Assembly: GCA_019359275.1 (NCBI GenBank)
Contig: JAHHHP010000052.1
Location: forward strand, 1 to 39,020
Reading direction: 5' to 3'
Length of the DNA stretch: 39,020 nucleotides
DNA from: Myxacorys chilensis ATA2-1-KO14
GTDB lineage: Bacteria > Cyanobacteriota > Cyanobacteriia > Leptolyngbyales > Leptolyngbyaceae
Below are positions 8,537-17,136 of this stretch, piece by piece; within the stretch, counting starts at the first letter, position 1; the number at the start of each line of letters is the position of its first letter. The notes under the pieces were generated by a model, which did not search any database, was not told the origin of the DNA, and saw only the letters and a list, made by a program, of their open reading frames with translations. Both the position numbers and the translations under genes were made by a program.

Positions 8537-8641
8537 TTATTCTTCTCCCCCTTGGAGCTTGAGTAGCAAGAAGCCCAGGGACAACCCGACAAGGATGAGG
8601 CTAAACGCTAAGAAGGCAGTATTAAAAATCTCTCCAGCCAT
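8537..8641 (-). CDS. petM: Cytochrome b6f complex subunit PetM
   Basis: The reverse strand encodes a 34-residue peptide, MAGEIFNTAFLAFSLILVG...LLKLQGGEE. It is one transmembrane helix with the short acidic end typical of PetM (subunit VII), a small subunit of the photosynthetic cytochrome b6f complex in the thylakoid membrane. The length and the MAGEIFNTA and LKLQGG blocks match the family closely. A ribosome site GGAG lies ten bases before the ATG. It is transcribed alone, divergently from pdxA, and ends at the hairpin shared with the repressor gene. Confidence 0.93.
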   Translation of the reverse strand: MAGEIFNTAFLAFSLILVGLSLGFLLLKLQGGEE

Positions 8642-8789
8642 GATGTGATTTCTCCAGATAAGGAATATTAGTCGGTTGTGCGCTAGGCGACCTGACTTAA
8701 ATAAACAGGCGTCATTCCTGAGATAGGATTTCCTGCATAACGTATTCTAGAGCAGTTCCAAGGCTGGTTTTTACGATTTTGTAAATTTG

Positions 8790-9824
8790 ATGATCAACCG
8801 TTCTCGTTTAATTATTACGCTTGGGGATCCTGCAGGAATTGGAGCAGAAGTCGTTTTGAAAGCGCTTGCAGATCCAATCGTGATCGCAGGGGCAGACATT
8901 ACGATCTCTGGGAGTTCTGCCTATCTACAAGACGCCTACGATCGCTTGAAGCCAGTTTGTAGGGGTGCTTTAGCAGATCCCCATCAGTTCAATATTTTAG
9001 AAACAGGGATACCCAGTCCAGTCACAGTTGGCGTTGAGACTGCTGCTAGTGGTGATGCAAGTTTCCGGTGGTTGGACAACGCGATCGCGCATACCTTGAA
9101 CGGAGAGTTTGATAGTTTAGTAACTGCTCCTATTGCAAAATCGGCTTGGAAAGCCGCAGGACATATTTATCCTGGACAGACTGAACTTCTAGCGGAGCGA
9201 GCTGGCGTCAGTCGCTTTGGAATGCTATTCGTCGCTCGATCTCCTCATACAGAATGGACGTTGCGGACGTTATTAGCCACAACTCATGTCCCGCTCTGTC
9301 AAGTATCGGAGACCCTAACACCAGAACTCCTCACGCTTAAATTAGATCTGCTTTTAGAGTGTTTGCAGCGCGACTTTGGCATCGCTCAACCTCGGATTGC
9401 GATCGCAGGTCTCAATCCTCATAGTGGTGAACAAGGACAACTGGGGCACGAAGAAGTCGAGTGGATGAGTGCTTGGCTCGACGCGATGCGGCTTCAGTTT
9501 CCTCAAGCCACACTAGAGGGTCTTCTACCACCTGATACCCTTTGGGTAAAGCCGGGCCAAGCTTGGTTTGGCACAGGAGCAGGGAACGCCCATGATGGGT
9601 ATTTGGCGCTTTATCATGATCAAGGCTTAATTCCGGTCAAGCTGATGGCGTTCGATCGCGCGGTTAACACCTCGATTGGGTTGCCTTTTATTCGGACCTC
9701 TCCTGACCACGGAACTGCCTTTGATATTGCAGGTAAAGGGATTGCTGATGCGACCAGCATGAAAGCCGCTATTCAGCTTGCTGTTGAGCTAGCGCAGCGA
9801 AAGCAGAATGCTTCACAAGCGTAA
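8790..9824 (+). CDS. pdxA: 4-hydroxythreonine-4-phosphate dehydrogenase PdxA
   Basis: This 344-residue protein is an NAD-dependent enzyme of the DXP-dependent pyridoxal-phosphate pathway; it oxidises 4-phosphohydroxy-threonine. It begins IITLGDPAGIGAEVVLKAL. The metal-ligand histidines appear in GHIYPGQTE, in GLNPHSGE and in ALYHDQGLIPVK. The final block is GLPFIRTSPDHGTAFDIAG, as in PdxA. All signature regions are present and the length is normal. A TTG one codon earlier (8787) could also start, but ATG 8790 is preferred. The downstream spacer is full of hairpins. Confidence 0.95.
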   Translation: MINRSRLIITLGDPAGIGAEVVLKALADPIVIAGADITISGSSAYLQDAYDRLKPVCRGALADPHQFNILETGIPSPVTVGVETAASGDASFRWLDNAIAHTLNGEFDSLVTAPIAKSAWKAAGHIYPGQTELLAERAGVSRFGMLFVARSPHTEWTLRTLLATTHVPLCQVSETLTPELLTLKLDLLLECLQRDFGIAQPRIAIAGLNPHSGEQGQLGHEEVEWMSAWLDAMRLQFPQATLEGLLPPDTLWVKPGQAWFGTGAGNAHDGYLALYHDQGLIPVKLMAFDRAVNTSIGLPFIRTSPDHGTAFDIAGKGIADATSMKAAIQLAVELAQRKQNASQA

Positions 9825-10179
9825 TTCCACTGGAGTTATGACCCGCCGATTGCCATTCTGCGCAGTGTTGCTCAGGGCAACATCATGATTGATTAAGTAG
9901 GTTTTTTGCGCTACCTCCGAAGGGAGAGGTTGTGTCAAAGTCTCCTGACTTCACACCTAAGGCTGAATTGATTTTTTAGGTTGATTAGCTAACAATATAG
10001 GGAAGATTTGGTATATCTCACTACCAAAATACAGCCCACGTTAAAGTTTTGCCTCAAAACTGAAATCAAGCCGATTTCTGCCAAGTTTTTCTGGTTCGAC
10101 TGTCATTATATTCAGATCCAGAGTTTTAACTTCCTATTTCACACCGCAATTTCTGATATTTGATACAAGAAGGTGCCAT
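9825..10179. other. Hairpin-rich spacer between pdxA and DUF4327
   Basis: No gene is seen, but the spacer is full of short inverted repeats. They are GTTGC/GCAAC (9867-9881), AAGTC/GACTT flanked by GTGT/ACAC (9932-9956), TTTGGTA/TACCAAA (10007-10028), AGTTTTG/CAAAACT (10045-10061) and GAAATC/GATTTC (10062-10078). A possible promoter, TTGATT (9968-9973) then 17 bases then AACAAT (9991-9996), stands before the last three. The region could be a structured leader of the DUF4327 gene or a small RNA. Confidence 0.5.
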
Positions 10180-10401
10180 ATGCTTCAAGCTGCACAATAT
10201 TCGCTTAGCTTAATTCAGGACGAAGTGCGTCAATTGGTTGATCAAGGAACTGTCAGCCGGTATCAACCCATCTACACACTCTGCAAGCACATTCCTGCCC
10301 GCGAATGGGTTCATTTTGAGGCAGAACTAGAGCATCATGGGTTTCTCCTGCGCGATCGCATCGGAGACTTGATGGGCCATGAGTCTTGGGAAAACGACTA
10401 A
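10180..10401 (+). CDS. DUF4327 family protein
   Basis: This is a 73-residue cyanobacterial protein. It starts MLQAAQYSLSLIQDEVRQLV, continues with QPIYTLCKHIPAREWVHFE, and ends HGFLLRDRIGDLMGHESWEND. These three blocks are the DUF4327 pattern, whose function is unknown. It is probably a small soluble alpha-helical protein; no signal or membrane segment is seen. A ribosome site AGAAGG lies about eight bases before the ATG. The gene is single, follows a structured spacer, and converges on dapF with a shared hairpin between them. Confidence 0.87.
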   Translation: MLQAAQYSLSLIQDEVRQLVDQGTVSRYQPIYTLCKHIPAREWVHFEAELEHHGFLLRDRIGDLMGHESWEND

Positions 10402-10444
10402 TTCCCTCTACACATCTTTCATACAACGAAGTCTGAACATAAGA

Positions 10445-10480
10445 AGGTCTGAGGTTTACGGCATCGCCAATCTCAGACCT
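10445..10480. terminator. Bidirectional terminator between DUF4327 and dapF
   Basis: AGGTCTGAG (10445-10453) pairs perfectly with CTCAGACCT (10472-10480). The loop contains a further GGC/GCC mini-stem (10460-10468). CTTTGA follows on the + strand and TTCTTATG on the - strand. Confidence 0.6.
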
Positions 10481-10488
10481 CTTTGATG

Positions 10489-11331
10489 CTAGGCAATTCC
10501 AGTAAAAACTTTTTCTGCTGGCCCAGTCATGTAGATCCGGTTATCTGTTGCCCACTCGATTGCTAAAGATCCGCCGGGAAGCTCAACGGTAGCTCTGCGA
10601 TCGCACTTTTCGTTCAAGACTCCTGCTACGAGGGACGCACAGGCTCCTGTTCCACAGGCCAAGGTGATACCTGCTCCGCGTTCCCAGACGCGCATTTTGA
10701 GATAGTCCGATCGCACCACTTGAATGAATTCAGTATTGATGCGTTGTGGAAAGACAGCGTGATTTTCAAACTGAGGACCAAGTTGCTCAAGCGCAATTTC
10801 AGCTACGTCTTCAACGAACGTGATGCAGTGAGGATTTCCCATACTGACGCAGGTCACGTTCCACGTTTTGCCAGCGACCTCTAGCGGTTGATTCACGATT
10901 TTCTGATCGGCAGCCGCCAATGTTGTCGGAATTTCTCTTGCTAACAGTCGAGGCTCTCCCATATTGACTGTGACTTGACCATTCTCCTCTAATTTCGGCG
11001 TCATCATACCTGCCAAGGTATGAATCTGATATTGCGCTTTAGATGCGCCCGCTTCGGCAGTTTCTAGGTCTGCTAAGAACCGTCCCAAGCAGCGAATTCC
11101 ATTGCCGCACATTTCGGGTTCGGAACCGTCGGAGTTGAAAATCCGCATGGTGTAGTCGGCTCCGTCTTGCCCTGGCAAGGCGAAAATTACCCCGTCTGCG
11201 CCGATCCCAAAGTGGCGATCGCACATCTTTATCGCTTGTTCTGGCGTTAGAAGTGGGTCTACTGAAGCTCGATTGTCGATCAAAATAAAGTCGTTGCCGA
11301 TCCCGTGGTACTTTGTGAATTCGATAGTCAT
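10489..11331 (-). CDS. dapF: Diaminopimelate epimerase
   Basis: This 280-residue cytoplasmic enzyme interconverts LL- and meso-diaminopimelate for lysine and peptidoglycan synthesis. Both catalytic cysteines are in their signature contexts: EPEMCGNGIRC (Cys75) and the C-terminal TLACGTGACAS. The protein begins with the usual FTKYHGIGNDFILID. The length is normal and no key residue is missing. It is transcribed divergently from hfq, with about 90 bases between the starts that must hold both promoters. Confidence 0.96.
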   Translation of the reverse strand: MTIEFTKYHGIGNDFILIDNRASVDPLLTPEQAIKMCDRHFGIGADGVIFALPGQDGADYTMRIFNSDGSEPEMCGNGIRCLGRFLADLETAEAGASKAQYQIHTLAGMMTPKLEENGQVTVNMGEPRLLAREIPTTLAAADQKIVNQPLEVAGKTWNVTCVSMGNPHCITFVEDVAEIALEQLGPQFENHAVFPQRINTEFIQVVRSDYLKMRVWERGAGITLACGTGACASLVAGVLNEKCDRRATVELPGGSLAIEWATDNRIYMTGPAEKVFTGIA

Positions 11332-11424
11332 GGGCTTTTAGAAACGTAGATTGGTTAAATGTGCAGAGTTGTGACGATTGAGGCACTCTATAAACGTTAG
11401 AGCGGTAGATGAAGGAATTTAATT

Positions 11425-11640
11425 ATGGCGTTAGAACTAGATACTGGATTGCCAAGCACTCGTCAAATTCAAACCATAATTCGTGAAGAAACAGAAGTTG
11501 AGATGAAACTTGCGACGGGGGATGTGCTGACAGGTAAAGTGCGTTGGCAAGACACTCACTGTATTTGTTTGCTTGATCCCCACGATCAGCCGACAATTAT
11601 TTGGCGGCAAGCGATTGCATTCATTAAACCGAAATTGTAG
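11425..11640 (+). CDS. hfq: Cyanobacterial Hfq (Sm-like) protein
   Basis: This 71-residue protein matches the divergent cyanobacterial Hfq group: LDTGLPSTRQIQTIIREETEVE, the Sm1 strand region LATGDVLTGKVRWQD, then CICLLDP and IIWRQAIAFIKPK in place of the enterobacterial YKHAIS motif. In Synechocystis Hfq is needed for motility and binds the pilus motor PilB more than RNA; that is family knowledge. Its position beside dapF is a common arrangement in cyanobacteria as I recall. The length is short but normal for this group, which lacks the long C-terminal tail. Confidence 0.88.
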   Translation: MALELDTGLPSTRQIQTIIREETEVEMKLATGDVLTGKVRWQDTHCICLLDPHDQPTIIWRQAIAFIKPKL

Positions 11641-11703
11641 TAGACCAAAACTGTAGGCAAGTTGTATCGGCTATTGGGTCAACGCTGCGATCAGGTGGAA
11701 TTC

Positions 11704-11731
11704 GTAGAGATGCACCGTCGTACATCTCTAC
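11704..11731. repeat. GTAGAGATG palindrome, hairpin between convergent genes
   Basis: GTAGAGATG (11704-11712) and CATCTCTAC (11723-11731) pair perfectly. Two more pairs close the loop after one mismatch. It resembles the GTAGAGACG...CGTCTCTAC palindromes scattered through spacers of many cyanobacterial genomes. It lies between hfq and the antiporter gene, which converge, and may also work as a terminator. Confidence 0.55.
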
Positions 11732-11778
11732 CCTTGGCTTTTGCTCCAATCTAGCGATTACTTGCTAAACGCCCGCTA

Positions 11779-14145
11779 TTAGGATGGCTCTGTCAAATCG
11801 TCTGCGATCGCGTATTCTGCCCCATTTAAGCTGACGGTTGAAAGTGGAACTTGACCGTCAGGAAATAATGGCTGGGCGGTAGTTCCATCGGGGTTGGGCG
11901 TTGCGCTAATGGCTTGATTCGCTTGAATGAGAGAGTGAAACCCTCCGCAGAGTAACAGTCGATCGCCAACCTGAATATCGACTTGATTGTCAGGAAACCG
12001 CAAGAACTTGCCTTCACGCCGCACGGCTTGTACTCGGATGCCGTACTGATCTAATACATCGAGATCCGCCAGGGTTTTGCCAGCAATTGGACTTTCTGAT
12101 GGAACTTCTAACCATTGGCACGACGCATTAAAGGCAGGAACTGCCGCTTCTCCTTTCGCCAATTCAGCAAAGGTCGCAATTTCGTCGGGTTCTCCAACCA
12201 GCAGTAAGCGATCGCCCTGTTCTAAGGTGGTTTGAGGATCGGGATAATCAATTTCTCCTCCACCCGCCCGCCGAATTGCCATCAACGCTACCCCAGTTAG
12301 CCGCCGCATATCTGCTTCTTCTAACGTCATTCCGGTCAAAGGCGAGAGGTCAGGCAGGCTGTACCATCGGCTGTTCATCTCTTTAGTCGCCGCTTCCAAA
12401 TCTCGGGAGATTTCTGAGGAAGGACGTTCGGGACGAAGTTCAAGGTAGTGAGAATTCCGGATTTGCTGAACCTCTCGCTGAACGGCTGCTGGAGTCAGTC
12501 CAACGCCATTCAACAGATGGGCTGACAGTTCTAAGCTCGCTTCAAATTCGGGTTGAACAACTTCTTTTGCCCCCAACTGATAGAGCAATTCAATATCTTT
12601 GTCTCGGATTGCCCGGACCACAACATCTAACTCGGGCGAAATTTCGAGCGATCGCTTGAGACAAAGACGAGTACTCATCGCATCGGGAAGCGAGATCGCC
12701 ATGCCTTGCGCATGAGCAACCCCTGCTTTTTCGAGAACATGCAGACTCACAGCGTTGCCGTAAATATAGGGCAGTCCTGCCTCGCGAACTTTCTGAATAC
12801 GACTTTCAGATTGATCAATCACCAAGACTGGATAATTGCGATCTTGCAAGAGACGAACAATATTACGTCCAATACGACCATAACCACAAACGACAACGTG
12901 ATTCTGAGTCGGCAGATCATCCGAGATAGCCAGGGGAAGATCGGACTGATCTAAATACCTCGCCAGCCAAGGAATCGATTCTGCCCAGGTAAAAAGCGTC
13001 GGGATCAGTCGCAACACAAACGGCGTCAGAACCAACGTTACAGCGGTTGTGCCTAAAATCAACAAATAAACGTGACGAGAGACTAATCCCAGCGATCGCC
13101 CCTCACTTGCCAATACAAAGGAGAACTCTCCGATTTGGGCGAGACCCAATCCAGTCAGCAAGGCTGTCTTGAGCGGATAGCGAAATCCTCGAACAATGGG
13201 CGTCACGATCAAGAACTTACCGACAAAGACTAGCGCGACTAAGCCTAAAATGAGTTCTAAATTGCTCCAAAGAAACACGGGATCGATCAGCATACCGATC
13301 GCGGCAAAAAATAGCGCCGCGAAAATATCGCGCAACGGCTCAACATAAGCCAGCGTTTGATCGGCGTACTCTACCTCCGAAATCATCAAGCCTGCGACAA
13401 ACGCTCCCATTTCGATCGACAGACCTAAATGTTCAGTTAGCAGCGCAATGCCAAAACAAATGGCAACGACCCCCAATAGAAATAATTCTCGACTTTCGGT
13501 TTTAGCTAATAGTTTTAATAACGGCGGAATGATCCAGATTCCTGCTGCGATCGCACCCAAAGCGAATAATCCAGTTTGTAGCAGTGCCCACCCTACGGCT
13601 AATCCGATGTCTTGAACAGGCTTATCGAGGGCAGGCAGCACCGCCAGCATTAAACCCAGTGCCAGATCTTGAACCACCAGCATCCCTAACATGACCTGTC
13701 CATGAGGTGTGCCGGTCTCGTTGCGCTCCATCAAGCACTTCAACACGACTGCCGTTGACGATAGCGATAGAATCGCCCCAAGAAACACCCCTTGCGGCGG
13801 CGACGTTACCCATCCCATGCCTAATGAAACAAGGGTCGTTATTACAATAGTTAAGGTAATCTGTAAGCCTCCTCCACCAAGGCTGATCCCCTTCACCTTC
13901 TTCAATTCTGAGAATGAAAACTCGACTCCCAGCGCAAATAGTAGAAAAGCGACGCCAAACTGCGCCAACGTCTCGACCTGAATAATTTCTTTGATTAACC
14001 CTAGTCCGGTCGGACCGACCACAACTCCTGCTAGCAGATATCCAAGCAAAACGGGTTGCTTTAATAGTGCTGCTAGCAGTCCGCCTCCTGCTGCTGCCGC
14101 CAGAACCAAGACGAGATCAACAATTAGCCTGAAGTCTTCTTGCAC
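11779..14145 (-). CDS. KefB/CPA2-type cation:proton antiporter with RCK domains
   Basis: This is a 788-residue inner-membrane protein. Residues 1-385 form about twelve hydrophobic segments of the Na+/H+ exchanger fold (GYLLAGVVVGPTGLG; the core LSLSSTAVVLKCLME; GLGLAQIGEFSFVLA). An RCK N-domain with a nucleotide loop, HVVVCGYGRIGRNIVRLL, spans about 415-530. Two RCK C-domains follow, at about 595-660 and 677-740. By family it exchanges K+ or Na+ for protons and is gated by nucleotide or ligand binding to the RCK part; the ion is not readable. Having two RCK-C domains is longer than the E. coli KefB plan but common in cyanobacteria. The start is GTG 14145, with no clear ribosome site. Confidence 0.9.
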   Translation of the reverse strand: MQEDFRLIVDLVLVLAAAAGGGLLAALLKQPVLLGYLLAGVVVGPTGLGLIKEIIQVETLAQFGVAFLLFALGVEFSFSELKKVKGISLGGGGLQITLTIVITTLVSLGMGWVTSPPQGVFLGAILSLSSTAVVLKCLMERNETGTPHGQVMLGMLVVQDLALGLMLAVLPALDKPVQDIGLAVGWALLQTGLFALGAIAAGIWIIPPLLKLLAKTESRELFLLGVVAICFGIALLTEHLGLSIEMGAFVAGLMISEVEYADQTLAYVEPLRDIFAALFFAAIGMLIDPVFLWSNLELILGLVALVFVGKFLIVTPIVRGFRYPLKTALLTGLGLAQIGEFSFVLASEGRSLGLVSRHVYLLILGTTAVTLVLTPFVLRLIPTLFTWAESIPWLARYLDQSDLPLAISDDLPTQNHVVVCGYGRIGRNIVRLLQDRNYPVLVIDQSESRIQKVREAGLPYIYGNAVSLHVLEKAGVAHAQGMAISLPDAMSTRLCLKRSLEISPELDVVVRAIRDKDIELLYQLGAKEVVQPEFEASLELSAHLLNGVGLTPAAVQREVQQIRNSHYLELRPERPSSEISRDLEAATKEMNSRWYSLPDLSPLTGMTLEEADMRRLTGVALMAIRRAGGGEIDYPDPQTTLEQGDRLLLVGEPDEIATFAELAKGEAAVPAFNASCQWLEVPSESPIAGKTLADLDVLDQYGIRVQAVRREGKFLRFPDNQVDIQVGDRLLLCGGFHSLIQANQAISATPNPDGTTAQPLFPDGQVPLSTVSLNGAEYAIADDLTEPS

Positions 14146-14474
14146 AGCTTTATTAGAAAATTATTACAGTCTATAAACTTCAGAATACTAAGTTTTCCTG
14201 AGAATCGGTCAAGTCCAAACGGCGATTTACAGAGCAATCGTAGATTAATTCTTTAACGAATCTTGCTTTTTCCTAAACGGGTGAAGACAAGACGGGTTGT
14301 ATATGATACAAGTCTTAGCTCAAGGAGTTTCTGTAAATCGCTTACTCTATATAACTTTGTCAACCATTACGTTGACCGAGATTTAACTGATCGTGTTGTC
14401 CGACACCGAAACTAGGGCAAAATGATTCGGGGGTTATCTGTACAAACTGCTGCTTTGGAGTTTAGGGAAGCGCT
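14146..14474. promoter_or_regulatory. Divergent promoter region with two inverted repeats
   Basis: The spacer feeds the antiporter leftward and the ComFB-like gene rightward. It contains TTGTAT-ATG-ATACAA (14297-14311) and GTCAAC-CATTAC-GTTGAC (14359-14376), both perfect inverted repeats that look like operators. No gene is seen. Confidence 0.5.
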
Positions 14475-15017
14475 ATGAGCATTGAGAAAATTGTTGAACA
14501 AGCCCTACAAGATGGCTATTTGACACCAGCAATGGAAGCGGAGGTCGGACGGATTTGCGATACTGCCTCGGAACTGTCGATTGAGGAATACATGGCGCTG
14601 GATCGCCTGATGGGATCGCTACTAACAGGCGAAGTTGTCGCAGTTCCTCGCAAGCAGTTTATTAACGTAATGGAAGAATTAGTATTAACGGAAGCGATCG
14701 CGCGGGTGGCAGAGATCGAGGCCACGAGCGATCGCACCTTAGATCTAGGCGATATTGCGGCTTATGCTCTAAACCGTTTGCTACCGCTCTATGCCACCAC
14801 GGAGGAGGGCGCTAGTTATCAGCGACAAAGAGCCAAAGAAGAACTGCAAGGGCTCATCGCTCAGCAAGTGGGAGAAGCGATCGCCCGTAATCTAGATCGC
14901 CCTGACTTCTTTCCTGAACGGCAAGCGTTCGGCAAAAACTCTAAAGACGAAATTCTCACTCAGGTTAATGCCTTACTGCAAGCCTATGCCCCTACCTTTG
15001 AGCCAGAACCCAAGTAA
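14475..15017 (+). CDS. ComFB-like protein
   Basis: This 180-residue soluble protein is mostly helical. Its central part, YMALDRLMGSLLTGEVVAVP through FINVMEELVLTEAI, then DLGDIAAYALNRLLPLYATT, has the pattern of the late-competence ComFB family. ComFB-type proteins in cyanobacteria have been reported as cyclic-dinucleotide receptors; that this one binds such a ligand is inference. A C-terminal extension (about 115-180), rich in charged helices, follows the domain. It is a single gene, with an operator-like inverted repeat upstream and a strong terminator just downstream. No competence or pilus gene is adjacent. Confidence 0.7.
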   Translation: MSIEKIVEQALQDGYLTPAMEAEVGRICDTASELSIEEYMALDRLMGSLLTGEVVAVPRKQFINVMEELVLTEAIARVAEIEATSDRTLDLGDIAAYALNRLLPLYATTEEGASYQRQRAKEELQGLIAQQVGEAIARNLDRPDFFPERQAFGKNSKDEILTQVNALLQAYAPTFEPEPK

Positions 15018-15073
15018 CCCTAAGCGATCAAACTATTACAGTATTCAAGCAAATTGAAGATTTTAGTTTGAGG

Positions 15074-15107
15074 ACACCCGTGATCTGCAAGGATAGCGGG
15101 TGTTTTT
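15074..15107 (+). terminator. Rho-independent terminator of the ComFB-like gene
   Basis: ACACCCG (15074-15080) pairs with CGGGTGT (15097-15103), followed by a run of T. The T run overlaps the stop codon of the convergent L,D-transpeptidase gene. Confidence 0.75.
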
Positions 15108-15669
15108 ATGGGCGAACACTCACTGGAGTTCCCAACTCTATTTGTTTTGCAAGCGCTTCAATATCAGCATTTTTCATGCGAAGACAGCCATGCGAAACAG
15201 CTTCTCCAAGTAGCGATTCATCGGGCGTGCCGTGAAACCCGATCAGCAGCTTACCGTGATTGTAGAAACCGAGCCACCATTTTCCCAAAGGATTGCGATC
15301 GCCTGGTGGAATTACTTCTCCTGTAATGGGATGTTGCCAAACGGGATTTTGATATTTCTGGAAGACTGTGAATGATCCGAGTGGCGTTTCCCAGCCTTCT
15401 TTGCCAATTGCGACTGGAAAGCTTTTCTTGACTGCTTTGCCTTGATAAACGTAGACCCTGCGATCGCTTAAATCCACGACCAAGTTAAATGTCGATACTG
15501 GTAATAACACGGCCACAGGTTTCGGTCGAGAGTCAGCCAAAACCGAGGGCCACGTCAGAGTTGCTAAACCCACTTTATGTCGTTGAGCGCCAAGCAGCAA
15601 GAGTCCTGACCCAATGCAGAGCAGCATAAGATGATGTGCGATAGGAGACGTTTGAAGCTTAGTAGCCAT
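15106..15669 (-). CDS. L,D-transpeptidase (YkuD domain)
   Basis: This is a 187-residue envelope enzyme. Residues 10-28 form a hydrophobic N-terminal segment that is a signal peptide or anchor. The YkuD domain covers about 60-187 and has His146 in GFHGTPD and the catalytic motif SHGCLRM, with His160 and Cys162. Such enzymes make 3-3 crosslinks in peptidoglycan or attach proteins to it. The gene is alone and convergent with the ComFB-like gene; its stop nearly abuts that gene's terminator. The length is at the short end of the family, with no LysM or other binding domain. Confidence 0.92.
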   Translation of the reverse strand: MATKLQTSPIAHHLMLLCIGSGLLLLGAQRHKVGLATLTWPSVLADSRPKPVAVLLPVSTFNLVVDLSDRRVYVYQGKAVKKSFPVAIGKEGWETPLGSFTVFQKYQNPVWQHPITGEVIPPGDRNPLGKWWLGFYNHGKLLIGFHGTPDESLLGEAVSHGCLRMKNADIEALAKQIELGTPVSVRP

Positions 15670-15985
15670 GATGTGATCGCAAAATTTCCTTACGGCAAAT
15701 GCTTCGGTGTTCCCAATTTAGCCTTTGGAAGACCATTAAATAAACCTAAAATATCTGGTTTCTCCCGGAACTGATCGCGTTGAAAAGGAATCACCATAAG
15801 AAAACAGCAAATCCAAACGCTTTAACTAGAATCAGTAATTTTTAGTTGAGGTGAGCGATTTAAGGCTAATTTGCTACATCACTTTGTGAAGAATGGGTAG
15901 AGTTAGGTTCAAAAACCAAACCCAAACCTACAATGCTGTCGAGTGGTGTGATGTATTCATGTTTGATGTGTGAGGAGCTACCGCT
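15670..15985. other. Divergent spacer before the sigma-factor cluster
   Basis: No gene is seen. TAGGTT (15904-15909) and AACCTA (15925-15930) form an inverted repeat around a C/A-rich 15-base loop, about 55 bases before the small peptide gene. The spacer must hold promoters for both the transpeptidase and the sigma cluster; no clear -10/-35 pair stands out. Confidence 0.4.
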
Positions 15986-16159
15986 ATGCGTGAAAAGTTG
16001 CTATTAGCGATCGTCATCACCTTTTCTTTAAGTTGGTTGCAGCAACTTTCGACGCCAACTGCTAGAATTTCGCCGCAACTCGAACAAGCTCGCGATTCGA
16101 TAGCGAGCTTTATTGCTTCAAATACTCCTAATAACACAACTCCATCTTCTTACCCGTGA
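15986..16159 (+). CDS. Small secreted or membrane-anchored peptide upstream of the sigma factor
   Basis: This short gene encodes 57 residues, MREKLLLAIVITFSLSWLQQ followed by a polar tail. The first 20 residues have a basic start and a hydrophobic core, like a signal peptide or anchor. The rest is rich in Ser, Thr, Asn and Pro and ends NTTPSSYP. GAGGAG lies about ten bases before the ATG, a good ribosome site. I recognise no family. It lies 150 bases upstream of the ECF sigma factor on the same strand, so it could be part of the same envelope-stress unit, but the link is only by position. Confidence 0.6.
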   Translation: MREKLLLAIVITFSLSWLQQLSTPTARISPQLEQARDSIASFIASNTPNNTTPSSYP

Positions 16160-16309
16160 CCTTTTATCTCTGTCTGTAGAAGCATCTTTTAGGTCTAGAG
16201 CAAGATATGCTGGTAACACAACCGAACAAATTTCCCAACCTAAGGGAACTTTCCTTGATACAGAGCGGTCAGAAGATTTGGAAACTAGAACATCTTTGAG
16301 CTTCCGCCC

Positions 16310-16969
16310 ATGAGTCAGTCCTTTCCTGTATCCTGGTCTTCGGTTGAGGTAGCGGTTCCTCAAACGCCAGTGCAAGCAGAAAAACTCTCTAATTACGATT
16401 TAGTACTTCAGTGTCAAGTCGGGCATCGTCCAGAGAAAGCGGTGTTCGCTGAACTCATGCGGCGATATCAATCGCACGTAGACAAAGTTCTCTATCATCT
16501 TGCTCCCGATTGGCAAGACCGTGCTGATCTCGCACAAGAAGTTTGGATTCGGGTCTACCGCAACATTCCCCGGCTGAATGAGCCTGTGAAGTTTAGAGGT
16601 TGGTTGAGCCGCATTGCGACCAATTTGTTTTACGACGAGTTACGCAAACGGAAGCGTACAGCGAGTCCGCTCTCATTGGACGCTCCACTCTCCCTTGAAG
16701 ATGGCGAACTTGATTGGGAAATTGCCTCAGAAACGCCCGGTCCCGATGAAGAGTTAAGCACCCGCGAGTTCTATGACCAGTTGAATGATGCGATCGCAGA
16801 CTTGCCCGAAGTCTTTCGTACTACTATCGTCCTCCGCGAAATCGAAGGCATGGCGTATGAAGAAATCGCAGAAATTACAGGCGTTTCTCTAGGAACGGTA
16901 AAGTCTAGAATTGCTAGAGCACGTTTACGTTTACAGACTCAGTTGCAGCAATACCTTGATGGCAAGTAA
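16310..16969 (+). CDS. sigG: ECF-type RNA polymerase sigma factor, SigG-like
   Basis: This is a 219-residue group 4 sigma factor. Region 2 spans about 40-115 (FAELMRRYQSHVDKVLYHL; DLAQEVWIRVYRNI; FRGWLSRIATNLFYDELRKRK). Region 4 spans about 158-215 (LPEVFRTTIVLREIEGMAYEEIAEITGV, then LGTVKSRIARARLRLQ). It matches the SigG group of cyanobacteria, usually paired with an anti-sigma factor as here. Such factors answer envelope or oxidative stress. The start ATG gives the usual SFPVSWSSVEVAVPQT leader. The anti-sigma gene follows after 167 bases. Confidence 0.88.
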   Translation: MSQSFPVSWSSVEVAVPQTPVQAEKLSNYDLVLQCQVGHRPEKAVFAELMRRYQSHVDKVLYHLAPDWQDRADLAQEVWIRVYRNIPRLNEPVKFRGWLSRIATNLFYDELRKRKRTASPLSLDAPLSLEDGELDWEIASETPGPDEELSTREFYDQLNDAIADLPEVFRTTIVLREIEGMAYEEIAEITGVSLGTVKSRIARARLRLQTQLQQYLDGK

Positions 16970-17136
16970 CCGTCAAAATCTCCGTACTGTTACGTTAGTT
17001 ACGTGAATTTACGGCGTGGTTTTGATAGTATTCTCCAAAATGAAAGCTCTAGTTGTTAGAGTAGCTAGTTGAGGAGTAGATGAGCCAGAAGCTCTCATTC
17101 GTTGAGTGGGTATTCTCCTAACAGAAGTGATCCCAA

